A stretch of DNA of 64,000 nucleotides, from the NCBI GenBank assembly GCA_026168455.1, contig CM047431.1:58114910-58178909 (forward strand), given 5' to 3'. This DNA comes from Theocolax elegans. Taxonomy: Eukaryota; Arthropoda; Insecta; Hymenoptera; Cerocephalidae. The number at the start of each line of letters is the position of its first letter. Position 1 is the stretch's first letter. The notes beneath the pieces were generated by a model. It made no database searches. It was not told the origin of the DNA and was given only the letters and a program-made list of their open reading frames with translations. Shown piece by piece: positions 41,001-51,300 of this stretch. A program made the translations under genes and the position numbers.

Positions 41001-42277
41001 TCAGAAAACGTAATATGATAAGAACAAATTTAAATTTTGCCACATCTTGTCATAAAAAATAAAAAATGGCAAATAATTTTGACTTAATATTATATATTGA
41101 CCCTTCAGATCGACTCTTTTGATAATAACTTTGTAATTTATATCGTAAAAGTGGTCTCAACTAACCTTCAAATATAATAAATTTAACGGTCTGTACGGGC
41201 CAGAAGTAGCCAGTTCGTAGTCTCTACGCCAAACTGAATGAGCATAAATAATTTAATTCTGGAGACTAAGTTAGTTAAATTAAAGATATTAATGTGGAAA
41301 TAAAAAAATATTGTTAAAATAACTTTAAATACAAAGATAAAGAAAATGTATGACAAAATTCAACTTTATCCACTAGGGGGTTTTGCTTGGTTTTTAATAC
41401 ATGTAAGTGATAAAGACTTTTAAAGGTATATATATACCCCACTCAATAGTATTTTTCTTGGTCTATTTCAATATAAATTCAATATTCAATGTCTAAGGCA
41501 GATTGCCAGTCCTTACTGACGAGACCAACTGGCAATTGTGGTCGAAACATTTATTACATTTATAATTTTGCCATACATTTTCTTTATCTTTGTATTAAAG
41601 GTTACCTTAATAATATTGTTATTTCCACATTAATATTTTCAATTTAATTTACTTAGTCTCCAGAATTAAATTATTTATACTCATTCAGTTTTGCGTAGAG
41701 GCTACGAATTGTAGCACACCATTGACTGATGATCAAGAATATTTATATATATTCTGGCTAGTACAGACCGTTAAATTTATTACAACATAAAATTTCACGA
41801 GCGTATTATCTTTAATAACCTTCAAATAGTTTAATTTCTACTGGGAAAGGTTTTACGTTGTATCTAAGTCCAAAAATATGGTAAAATTATTGAAAGAAAA
41901 GTAAGGTTGATTTGAAGTTCCTAAACCGCTATCATTTATATTTTCCACCCCAAAAATCAAAAGTATTTTATTAGATATTATATAGAACATATAACAAAAC
42001 ATATACAACTGTATTTATATTCGTATAATACTTGTATAAAACACTAAATTCCCATCCCAGGAACATAGCGATCGCAGGGGGTTTGATGATGGGTGCCCAA
42101 CTACCAGGCAGCATATGCCGTTTCTGTCGATTGCCATTTGGTTTGTGTGGATGTATACGAGCACCTAGATCGCTACCTCCATCAACATCAACAGCAGCAG
42201 TAGCAGTAGCAGCAGGGACAGGGACAGGGTCGACACTCCCAACGACTTCGAAACCTACCGCAACGATATCACCTTGA
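30807..42277 (+). CDS. ro: Rough homeobox transcription factor (three exons, 264 codons)
   Basis: Rough is a homeodomain repressor known from R2/R5 photoreceptor patterning in Drosophila. Exons 30807-31149, 34784-35018 and 42061-42277 have consensus GT-AG borders and join with matching phases (1, 2) to 795 nt. Residues 1-114 contain [11 protein letters not shown] and an acidic run. The homeodomain is residues 125-184 ([15 protein letters not shown] ... [19 protein letters not shown]) with Gln50 at residue 174 and Asn51 at 175, followed by [13 protein letters not shown]. The ISRSRRFEL and RRAKDKR...EKAQ.DQH signatures are those of Rough. The tail starts [12 protein letters not shown], like Drosophila RNFVVANGFM, and is Ala/Ser/Thr-rich. 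An in-frame upstream ATG at 30534 exists, but the codons between are GGGA-repeat derived, so I start at 30807. Exons 2 and 3 recur in duplicated blocks. Confidence 0.92.
31150..32177 (+). other. rough intron 1, unique part
   Basis: AT-rich. Contains a (TA)n tract at about 32046-32094. A stretch at about 31500-31660 (GTAAATTTTACC, AGTTTAGTAATTTT, GTTTGTTATCACATTA) resembles the inside of the CACGGAGAGAAA TIR family and is probably an old relic. No exon is seen. Confidence 0.45.
34784..35018 (+). CDS. ro: rough exon 2 (homeobox), intact copy
   Basis: Acceptor ACGTTTCAG, donor AG|GTACAT. Encodes the whole homeodomain with [11 protein letters not shown]. Five A residues at about 34862-34866 keep it in frame, unlike the second copy. 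Confidence 0.93.
35752..36194 (+). mobile_element. CACGGAGAGAAA-family TIR element, right-truncated copy
   Basis: Left end TA|CACGGAGAG as in the full element at 39988-40646, including the same tRNA-like core, then cut at the duplication junction. Confidence 0.8.
36107..36176 (+). repeat. tRNA-like core (A and B boxes) inside TIR element, copy 1
   Basis: A box TGGCGCAATGG at 36114-36124 matches the consensus exactly. B box GGTTCGATCCC at 36157-36167 is one base off. The spacing of 43 nt is close to the 44 nt in the real tRNA-Arg of this window. The anticodon arm is weak (TTGG/CCAA) and the acceptor and T stems do not pair well, so this is tRNA-derived sequence rather than a working tRNA. Confidence 0.65.
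38781..39014 (+). pseudogene. rough exon 2 (homeobox), duplicated copy with 1-bp deletion
   Basis: Same splice sites and sequence as 34784-35018 but one base shorter. The A run after CAGATTGG has four rather than five A, which shifts the frame before helix 1 ends. It is either a dead tandem exon or, more likely, a homopolymer error in a duplicated assembly block. Confidence 0.85.
39741..39760 (+). other. Empty target site of the TIR element
   Basis: Reads AGATCTGCATAATTGTACAA. The filled locus reads AGATCTG-TA-[element]-TA-TAATTGCACAA. The two therefore show the same place with and without the element, apart from one or two base changes. Confidence 0.8.
39988..40646 (+). mobile_element. TIR element with TA target duplication and tRNA-like core, full copy
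   Basis: The terminal inverted repeats are about 75 bp, starting CACGGAGAGAAATATTAGT and ending TAATTATTTCTCTCCGTG. TA flanks both sides (39986-39987, 40647-40648). An empty version of the same site lies just upstream at 39741-39760. No transposase ORF, so it is non-autonomous, of mariner-like type by its TA target. A tRNA-like core lies at 40341-40410. Confidence 0.85.
40341..40410 (+). repeat. tRNA-like core inside TIR element, copy 2
   Basis: Identical to 36107-36176; A box 40348-40358, B box 40391-40401. Confidence 0.65.
40647..41174 (+). other. rough intron 2, AT-rich unique DNA
   Basis: No exon or repeat family recognised beyond the right flank of the TIR element, which matches 39749-39925. 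Confidence 0.45.
41175..41782. mobile_element. 608-bp foldback element with about 160-200-bp arms
   Basis: The left end TAATAAATTTAACGGTCTGTAC and right end GTACAGACCGTTAAATTTATTA are reverse complements. The match continues inward through ACGC.AAACTGAATGAG, TTTAATTCTGGAGACTAAGT and AAGATAAAGAAAATGTATG. The loop holds a small palindrome (GATTGCCAGT...ACTGGCAATTG). No ORF. Lies directly left of the next duplicated block. Confidence 0.75.
42061..42277 (+). CDS. ro: rough exon 3 (C-terminal), copy 1
   Basis: Acceptor TTCCCATCCCAG. The first base completes the Arg codon from exon 2, then [17 protein letters not shown], a Cys-rich patch ([13 protein letters not shown]) and a low-complexity A/T/S/G tail to TGA. 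The open minus-strand frame over the same bases is a shadow. Confidence 0.82.
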
Positions 42278-42320
42278 TCTTCATCATCGAAACGAACGAT
42301 ATAGATGGACCGATGATCAA

Positions 42321-42565
42321 TTAATGATCGTTGGAAGATCTTCGTTTCAAAATGATTGTTTGGAGCCACTTGACGTTCCGAGCGCCGGGCAAGCTGGTCA
42401 CAAGCACGCGAATCGGATAACCGTGTTCAGGTGTTAACTCGACACCGTCCATCTCGTAAGCCAACACTATGTCTTCGCGGATCGGTACGATTGTGTTGTA
42501 CGCTCCGAGTGTACCTGAATCGAGGCACTTTAATTCCACTCGATCGTATAACGAGCCGTCCACAT
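42321..42565 (-). CDS. Sulfite-oxidase-like exon 4, duplicated copy
   Basis: Same length and predicted protein as 44340-44584. Its stop lies 43 bp beyond the rough stop on the opposite strand. Probably one real exon represented twice. Confidence 0.75.
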
Positions 42566-43376
42566 CTACGTGCACATGTGTGCGCGTACGTCACGTGCAC
42601 AACAAAGGAGAATACGGACATTACTTGATATTAGTATATATTATTATATACATTGTTATCTCACATCTTATATGTACACCGTCTACAACTCTGAGAGAAA
42701 CGAATATTTTTCCTTAATAATTTTTTTATAGGAGGAATCGCACTCCACTTAACCAGTTCAATGTGATGAAGTGTCTTATTATAATATGACAACCTTTTTT
42801 TCTTACATTTTTTAACCATTTGTATACGAGTAAAATATGGTTTTGGTGTCTTTCAAACTAGTTTTCAACTTGTATGCGCAAAAGTTTTTTTTTAATTTAT
42901 TTATTTTTTAATAAATACTGGAATTATAGAACTCAAAATAGTTCGAAATTTAAAGACGAAATTTTTAAATTTACTATTATATTTGTGGTAAACTAGAAAA
43001 ATCATTTGATTATTTTACGTGGATATGCTCATTTTAGGAAATATTAAACAAATGAGTCAAAAATCATTTGGATATGTAGTGTTTATACTACCATTTTTAT
43101 TATCTAATTCTGACATTCAAATTTCTATAACTTGGGAATTTATCATAATTTCTACAATTCAATTCTATAGTCTATTTAAAATGTGTCATTTTGCCACGAA
43201 ATGGTTATACACAGTAGCTTGTTAATAACTTAAACAATTTTTTTTTAATATTCTTGTGTCTCATTTAATTATTTAAAATGAGCATATTACAACCTCGAGG
43301 GTTTATGTGAATTCAGTTTTCCACTACTTATGAGATTATATAAATTCTAAATTTTCAATTAAGTTGGGATTTCCTA

Positions 43377-43600
43377 CACGGAGAGGAAAAGTTTCAGTAA
43401 ATTTTATTAACCTTCTTGTAAATTTTGACTAAACAATTTGACAAAAAGATATTGAACTTTATGTCAATTTGTTACTGATTTTTCTATTAATTTTTAATGA
43501 ACGTCTACTAATTTTTACTAAAATTCAGTCATTTTTTGCGTTTTCGGAGTGTTACCTGTTAGTGAAGTTTAGTAAAATTTACAAAATTTTTCTCTCCGTG
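43377..43600. mobile_element. 224-bp TIR element (CACGGAGAG family), block copy 1
   Basis: TA-flanked, TIR CACGGAGAGgAAA with internal AGTAAATTTTA / TAAAATTTAC palindromic bases. Shares the 12-bp terminus with the 659-bp element at 39988 but lacks the tRNA-like core. Homologous copies lie at 45386-45612 and 47424-47650. Confidence 0.8.
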
Positions 43601-44079
43601 TATTGTTATTGTATTTGACACAATCTTTCCAAATATATGTTCCATTTCTAATATCGGAATCAAAATTGCTAAAAACATTAAATTAGTTTATTCTTTTGAT
43701 TTCAACTAACTCGATTGAAAGCAAAATATTGATAGAAATCGTATCCCATTAAATATAGACTAAATATAGATTGTTTGTATAGAATGAATTGAATTTGATT
43801 ACAACATAAAATTTCACGAGCGTATTATCTTTAATAACCTTCAAATAGTTTAATTTCTACTGGGAAAGGTTTTACGTTGTATCTAAGTCCAAAAATATGG
43901 TAAAATTATTGAAAGAAAAGTAAGGTTGATTTGAAGTTCCTAAACCGCTATCATTTATATTTTCCACCCCAAAAATCAAAAGTATTTTATTAGATATTAT
44001 ATAGAACATATAACAAAACATATACAACTGTATTTATATTCGTATAATACTTGTATAAAACACTAAATTCCCATCCCAG

Positions 44080-44296
44080 GAACATAGCGATCGCAGGGGG
44101 TTTGATGATGGGTGCCCAACTACCAGGCAGCATATGCCGTTTCTGTCGATTGCCATTTGGTTTGTGTGGATGTATACGAGCACCTAGATCGCTACCTCCA
44201 TCAACATCAACAGCAGCAGTAGCAGCAGCAGCAGGGACAGGGACAGGGTCGACACTCCCAACGACTTCGAAACCTACCGCAACGATATCACCTTGA
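44080..44296 (+). CDS. rough exon 3, duplicated copy
   Basis: Same length and borders as 42061-42277, with a single visible base change in the GCA repeat (Val to Ala). In frame with either exon 2 copy's donor, but probably the same exon assembled twice. Confidence 0.75.
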
Positions 44297-44339
44297 TCTT
44301 CATCATCGAAACGAACGATATAGATGGACCGATGATCAA

Positions 44340-44584
44340 TTAATGATCGTTGGAAGATCTTCGTTTCAAAATGATTGTTTGGAGCCACTTGACGTTCCGA
44401 GCGCCGGGCAAGCTGGTCACAAGCACGCGAATCGGATAACCGTGTTCAGGTGTTAACTCGACACCGTCCATCTCGTAAGCCAACACTATGTCTTCGCGGA
44501 TCGGTACGATTGTGTTGTACGCTCCGAGTGTACCTGAATCGAGGCACTTTAATTCCACTCGATCGTATAACGAGCCGTCCACAT
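44340..44584 (-). CDS. Sulfite-oxidase-like exon 4, nearer copy
   Basis: Acceptor CACGTAG. Runs from DVDGSLYDRVELKCL to the stop after RRSSNDH, containing AYEMDG, HGYPIRV and GARNVKWL. Confidence 0.83.
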
Positions 44585-47500
44585 CTACGTGCACATGTGT
44601 GCGCGTACGTCAACGTGCACAACAAAGGAGAATACGGACTTCTTGATATTAGTATATATTATTATATACATTGTTACTCACATCTTATATGACACCGTCT
44701 ACAACTCTGAGAGAAACGAATATTTTTCCTAATAATTTTTTTATAGGAGGAATCGCACTCCCACTTAACCAGTTCAATGTGATGAAGTGTCTTATTATAT
44801 AGACAACCTTTTTTCTTACATTTTTTAACCATTTGTATACGAGTAACCTTATGGTGTTTGGTGTCTTTCAACAGTTTTCAACTTGTATGCGCAAAAGTTT
44901 TTTTTAATTTATTTATTTTTTTATAATAGGGAATTATAGAACTCAAAAATAGTTCGAAATTTAAAGACGAAATTTTTTAAATTTACTATTATATTTGTGG
45001 TAAACCTAGAAAAATCATTTGATTATTTACGTGGATATGCTCATTTAGGAAATATTAAACAAATGAGGTCAAAAATCATTTGGATATGTCTGTTTATACT
45101 ACCATTTTTAATTATCTAATTCTGACATTCAAATTTCTATAACTTGGGAATTTATCATAATTTCTACAATTCAATTCTATAGTCTATTTAAAATGTGTCA
45201 TTTTGCCACGAAATGGTTATACACAGTAGCTTGTTAATAACTTAAACAATTTTTTTTTATATTCTTGTGTCTCATTTAATTATTTAAAATGAGCATATTA
45301 CAACCTCGAGGTTTATGTGAATTCAGTTTCCACTACTTATGAGATTATATAAATTCTAAATTTTCAATTAAGTTGGGATTTCCTACACGGAGAGAAAAGT
45401 TTCAGTAAATTTTATTAACCTTCTTGTAAATTTTGACTAAACAATTTGACAAAAAGATATTGAACTTTATGTCAATTTGTTACTGATTTTTCTATTAATT
45501 TTTAATGAAAGTCTACTAATTTTTACTAAAAATTCAGTCATTTTTTGCGTTTTCGGAGTGTTACCCTGTTAGTGAAAGTTTAGTAAAATTTACAAAAATT
45601 TTTCTCTCCGTGTATTGTATGTATTTGACACAATCTTTCCAAATATATGTTCCATTTCTAATATCGGAATCAAAAGTTGCTAAAAACATTAAATTAGTTT
45701 ATTCTTTTGATTTCAACTAACTCGATTGAAAGCAAAATATTGAATAGAAATCGTATCCATTAATCTAGACTAAATATAGATTGTTTGTATAGAATGATTG
45801 AATTTGAATAGAACTTAATATAGATTAAAGTCAAATCTAGTTATGTGTAAAATTTTTAATTTCTGCAGTTCTTAGATTAAATTTCTACTAACTTTTAAAT
45901 TGACAGCTATAATGGAGCATCTCGACGGCTCCTTATTCATAAAGTCCTATCTCAAAAATTAATTAAAAAATGTCCTAACTCAAGAATAATTCTATAAAGT
46001 CCTAACTGAAAGAAAATTTTATAAGGTCCCTATCTCAAAAAAAAAATTTAGTCAGTATTATAAAGTCTATCGGAGTCAATTTACTATAAAGTCCTATCTC
46101 AAATGCAATTCAATAAAGTTCGATCATAAAAGTCAATTTTTTTAAGCCGCCCCCCCTTCCTTTAATACACTTTCTCTTAACTTCATAAAATTATAATAAT
46201 ATTGATAATTTATATAATTTGAAAACTATTATGACAATATAAATTTATATTATATTATATTATATTATTATATTATATTATTATTTATATTATATTATTT
46301 ATATTTGTTTCTCTTTAAAAAATTGCCGTTCTCATAACATTGAAGTAAAAGGTAACATTTTTTATTCAAATATCACAAATTTCAAAACTGAATCTAAAAA
46401 AAAGTTGTCAAGTACATTTTAAATGTCTTACTTTTTTATTTTCTTTTTAAATGCATTACTTATATGTTGACCTCTTAAATAATTCTACTTATATAATATA
46501 TAGTATATATATATATATTATATGATATATATTTATAATAGATCCAATTGGCAGAATATTTACCCTAATAGTGGAAAAGTGAACATTTTTTGGTTAAGTA
46601 AACGTTTTCTCGGGCATTAATGTACGATTTATGGCCATTTTAATGGCAATGGCCAATTTCTTGTCTAAAAAACGTTTCATAAATGCTCGAATTTCCACCT
46701 GGATACAAAATTCAAATTTTAATATTTTTTATATACTTCTAAAATCTCGATAACGTGTTAATGAAATATAATATATTCGGTAAAAGTGTACTCTTTACAT
46801 GAGCATTATTATCCGATTCTGCATATATATTTATATTTTTAGATAAAGGTGTAAATATTATTTTTATAATTTATTGTTTTTATTAAAAAACTTATTGTTT
46901 AATGATTTTGTAGCTTTCAAAATTTGAGATGAGATAGGACTTTATAAAATTGTACTTCTGAGATAGGACTTTATAGAATTATAATTAAGATAGGATCTTA
47001 TAAAATTTTCTTTAAGATAGGGCTATATAGAAATGACTTCTGGTATAGGACTTTATGAATAGGAGCCGTCGATCTGTTTTAATTCTAATAATTTAACGAA
47101 CATTGCTAGGAAATATTAAACAAATGAGTCAAATATGTTTATACTACCATTTTTATTATCTAATTCTGACATTCAAATTTCTATAACTGGGAATTTATCA
47201 TAATTTCTACAATTCAATTCTATAGTCTATTTAAAATGTGTCATTTTGCCACGAAATGGTTATACACAGTAGCTTGTTAATAACTTAAACAATTTTTTTT
47301 TATTCTTGTGTCTCATTTAATTATTTAAAATGAGCATATTACAACCTCGAGGTTTATGTGAATTCAGTTTCCACTACTTATGAGATTATATAAATTCTAA
47401 ATTTTCAATTAAGTTGGGATTTTCACGGAGAGAAAAGTTTCAGTAAATTTTATTAACCTTCTTGTAAATTTTGACTAAACAATTTGACAAAAAGATATTG

Positions 47501-48268
47501 AACTTTATGTCAATTTGTTACTGATTTTTCTATTAATTTTTAATGAAAGTCTACTAATTTTTACTAAAAATTCAGTCATTTTTTGCGTTTTCGGAGTGTT
47601 ACCCTGTTAGTGAAAGTTTAGTAAAATTTACAAAAATTTTTCTCTCCGTGTATTGTTATTGTATTTGACACAATCTTTCCAAATATATGTTCCATTTCTA
47701 ATATCGGAATCAAAATTGCTAAAAACATTAAATTAGTTTATTCTTTTGATTTCAACTAACTCGATTGAAAGCAAAATATTGATAGAAATCGTATCCCATT
47801 AAATATAGACTAAATATAGATTGTTTGTATAGAATGAATTGAATTTGAATAGAACTTAAATATAGATTAAAGTCAAATCTAGTTATGTGTAAAATTTTTA
47901 ATTTCTGCAGTTCTTAGATTTAAATTTCTACTAACTTTTAAATTGACAGCTATAATGGAGCATCTCGACGGCTCCTATTCATAAAGTCCTATCTCAAAAA
48001 TTAATTAAAAAATGTCCTAACTCAAGAATAATTCTATAAAGTCCTAACTGAAAAGAAAATTTTATAAGGTCCTATCTCAAAAAAAATTTAGTCAGTATTA
48101 TAAAGTCCTATCTCAAATGCAATTCAATAAAGTTCGATCATAAAAGTCAATTTTTTTAAGCCGCCCCCCCTTCCTTTAATACACTTTCTCTTAACTTCAT
48201 AAAATTATAATAATATTGATAATTTATATAATTTGAAAACTATTATGACAATATAAATTTATATTATA

Positions 48269-48303
<35 letters not shown>

Positions 48304-51300
48304 TATTATATTTATTTATATTTGTTTCTCTTTAAAAAATTGCCGTTCTCATAACATTGAAGTAAAAGGTAACATTTTTTATTCAAATATCACAAATTTC
48401 AAAACTGAATCTAAAAAAAGTTGTCAAGTACATTTTAAATGTCTTACTTTTTTATTTTCTTTTTAAATGCATTACTTATATATGTTGACCTCTTAAATAA
48501 TTCTACTTATATAATATATAGTATATATATATATATTATATGATATATATTTATAATAGATCCAATTGGCAGAATATTTACCCTATAGTGGAAAAGTTAA
48601 CATTTTTTGGTTAAGTGAAACGTTTTTTCGGGCATTAATGTACGATTTATGGCCATTTTAATGGCAATGGCCAATTTCTTGTCTAAAAAACGTTTCATAA
48701 ATGCTCGAATTTCCACCTGGATACAAAATTCAAATTTTAATATTTTTTATATACTTCTAAAATCTCGATAACGTGTTAATGAAATATAATATATTCGGTA
48801 AAAGTGTACTCTTTACATGAGCATTATTATCCGATTCTGCATATATATTTATATTTTTAGATAAAGGTGTAAATATTATTTTTATAATTTATTGTTTTTA
48901 TTAAAAAACTTATTGTTTAATGATTTTGTAGCTTTCAAAATTTGAGATGAGATAGGACTTTATAGAACTGACTTTTTCAGATAGGACTTTATAAAATTGT
49001 ACTTTTGAGATAGGACTTTATAAAATTGTACTTCTGAGATAGGACTTTATAGAATTATAATTAAGATAGGATCTTATAAAATTTTCTTTAAGATAGGGCT
49101 ATATAGAAATGACTTCTGGTATAGGACTTTATGAATAGGAGCCGTCGATCTGTTTTAATTCTAATAATTTAACGAACATTGCTAGGAAAAATACAAAAAA
49201 ATGGAATCCTTTTTCACAAGGGATACGAACTTTCATTTGTTAACCATTTATAAGAAATGCACTGATTTCATACTTATAACCTTAAAATATAAATGTTTAA
49301 ATACTCATACAATCGTCTGAATTAGCATTTGTTATAAATTAACAAATGTATTATAATATCTCGTAAATATTCTTCTTCTCTCAGAGTATGTAATTCATAG
49401 AAATATTTGACATACCTAAGTCACGTAAGATATGGTTAAGTCGAACACCAGTCCAAGTAGGTATATTGCCATCTAACGATTTCTCAGATTTTTTATCAGT
49501 TTTACACGGTACTGCACTTTTGATCGAGTGTCTCGGATATCGTTTAATCTCGTCGAGATCGAAGGTTTTCTTCACATTTTCGTCCACTATTACTTCTAGT
49601 CTGTAATCTTTCGGATTCACTTTTGGCGCTGTGTATTACAATACATATATACTAATTTTTTTACTTTATTTTAATAACAAAAATTTTTTTTCTAACACGA
49701 CAACGTTATTTATATACACTGAGAGAAAGGAATATTTGAGTCAATTGACGTTTCTTAACAGTTAAGATCTGATAATTAAATAAGCGCAAATGAATATTTC
49801 TTTGCAGTTAAGTATTATTTGAGGCAGTTCTTAACAGTTAAACTTTCATTCATTTCTATTTTGTGTTCAAAATTACAAGAGTCAAGTATTAACTGTTAAT
49901 GCCTGAGATGTAATTATTAATACACATTATTCCCTTACTTATAATAATATTTATTTAATCTGATATAATTTTATTTATGTACAATTTTCTTTTGTACAAT
50001 AATATTTATGTACATAATATGCACTTTGAGTTAACAGGGTGCCATAGTCAATATTTATCCTCCCTACCTTATCGGCAATCGCGATTATTAGTAATAAATT
50101 TGTAAATAAAACAGTATGTGAAAAAGTAAGAGAAGAGGCGCCTTCATTTATTGATAATATAACTGTGTGCCGAAATTTAGATTAAAATTATATTGCAGTT
50201 TTGAGAAAAGTCTTACCAAAAATGTGAACCTAACCTCAACAAGGTGAAAAAATTTGATATGTTTGGTAAGACTTTTCTCGAAAACGCAATAATATTTTAA
50301 TCTAAAATTCAGCACACAGTTAGATTGTCAATAAACGAAGGCGCTTATTCTCTTATTTTTTCACATACGGTTCTATTTTTTTTATTAATTAATCATCAAA
50401 AATTGAGTATGAAACCCCCTTAATATTAAATATTATCGTAACGTTTTATATACAAGATTGCATTAATTAACTGTTAAGAATTATTTCTTTACAAAAACGC
50501 AGTTCTAAAATTATCTAAAATCTTAATAGTTAAGAACTTCGTGTTAATATCAAAGAAATATATGTTTTGTTACAAGTCAATGTAAATTTTTAGTAACAAA
50601 TGCACAATTTCTTTCTCACAAATATTCCTTTCTCTCAGTGTATGTCGTGGAATATATGTTTTTTTAACTTAATACTTTATATAACATTTTTGTGAAAATA
50701 TGTTGTCGGAATCTAAATTGATGGAATATTGATCAATTTGATACACATTAAATTGATTAGTAATGTATTACACATCTGAGGATGTAAAGTACGTACTGGC
50801 GACACCATAGCACAAGTGTATTAGCACCCGAGCCCAAGGCGAAGGCGGCAAACGTGTGCCATGGGGTCGTCAATTTATTTCCCGTCGTATACTAGTGTAT
50901 ACTGTCTTCAACAACGTGGCTGAAATTGCAACATTCCGATTCGAACACAGGCAGCGGAAGTATGGCAGTTTCAGCCTGTTTTTGACCGAAAACAAATTAA
51001 ACAAAATTTATAAATATAAAAATACAAATTTCCAAGAAAGTTAAACGTCACATTTATTTAACAAATAATACTATTTTTTATCAAAACACTTAAATATACA
51101 GAGGTACTATAGATTATTGAAGACCCGGGTACAATAAAATGTTTAGTGATCAAAAACTTGTCTAAAGTAAATAATTTTATTTTTTTTACTTAAATTTAAA
51201 AAAATACTACCGCGATGTAATAAGATATTTTTAATAAAATAAATATTGTTTTATATTTATTTATGCAATGTGTATTTACCCAGTTAAGAAAATACTAGAT

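Larger units (their letters stand above)
41783..43798 (+). repeat. Stuttered block, copy 1 (segments A-B)
   Basis: Starts TTACAACATAAAATTTCACG. Contains rough exon 3, exon 4 of the sulfite-oxidase-like gene and a 224-bp TIR element. Breaks at GAATTTGA, where the sequence returns to the same start. Confidence 0.88.
43799..47106 (+). repeat. Stuttered block, copy 2 (segments A-B-C)
   Basis: Repeats copy 1 in full, then continues into a foldback element (45922-47072). Breaks at TGCTAGGAAA and jumps back into segment B. Confidence 0.88.
47107..49200 (+). repeat. Stuttered block, copy 3 (segments B-C, then unique)
   Basis: Starts inside segment B (GGAAATATTAAACAAATGAG), repeats the 224-bp TIR element and the foldback element, then runs into unique DNA after 49200. 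Confidence 0.88.

Noticed and set aside
41971..42369. 132-residue minus-strand ORF over rough exon 3 (and its duplicate at 43990-44388)
   Set aside because: The plus strand has a splice acceptor, a phase match to the homeobox exon and the Rough tail motif RNIAIAGG. The minus frame is a shadow and overlaps the end of the sulfite-oxidase-like exon in another frame.
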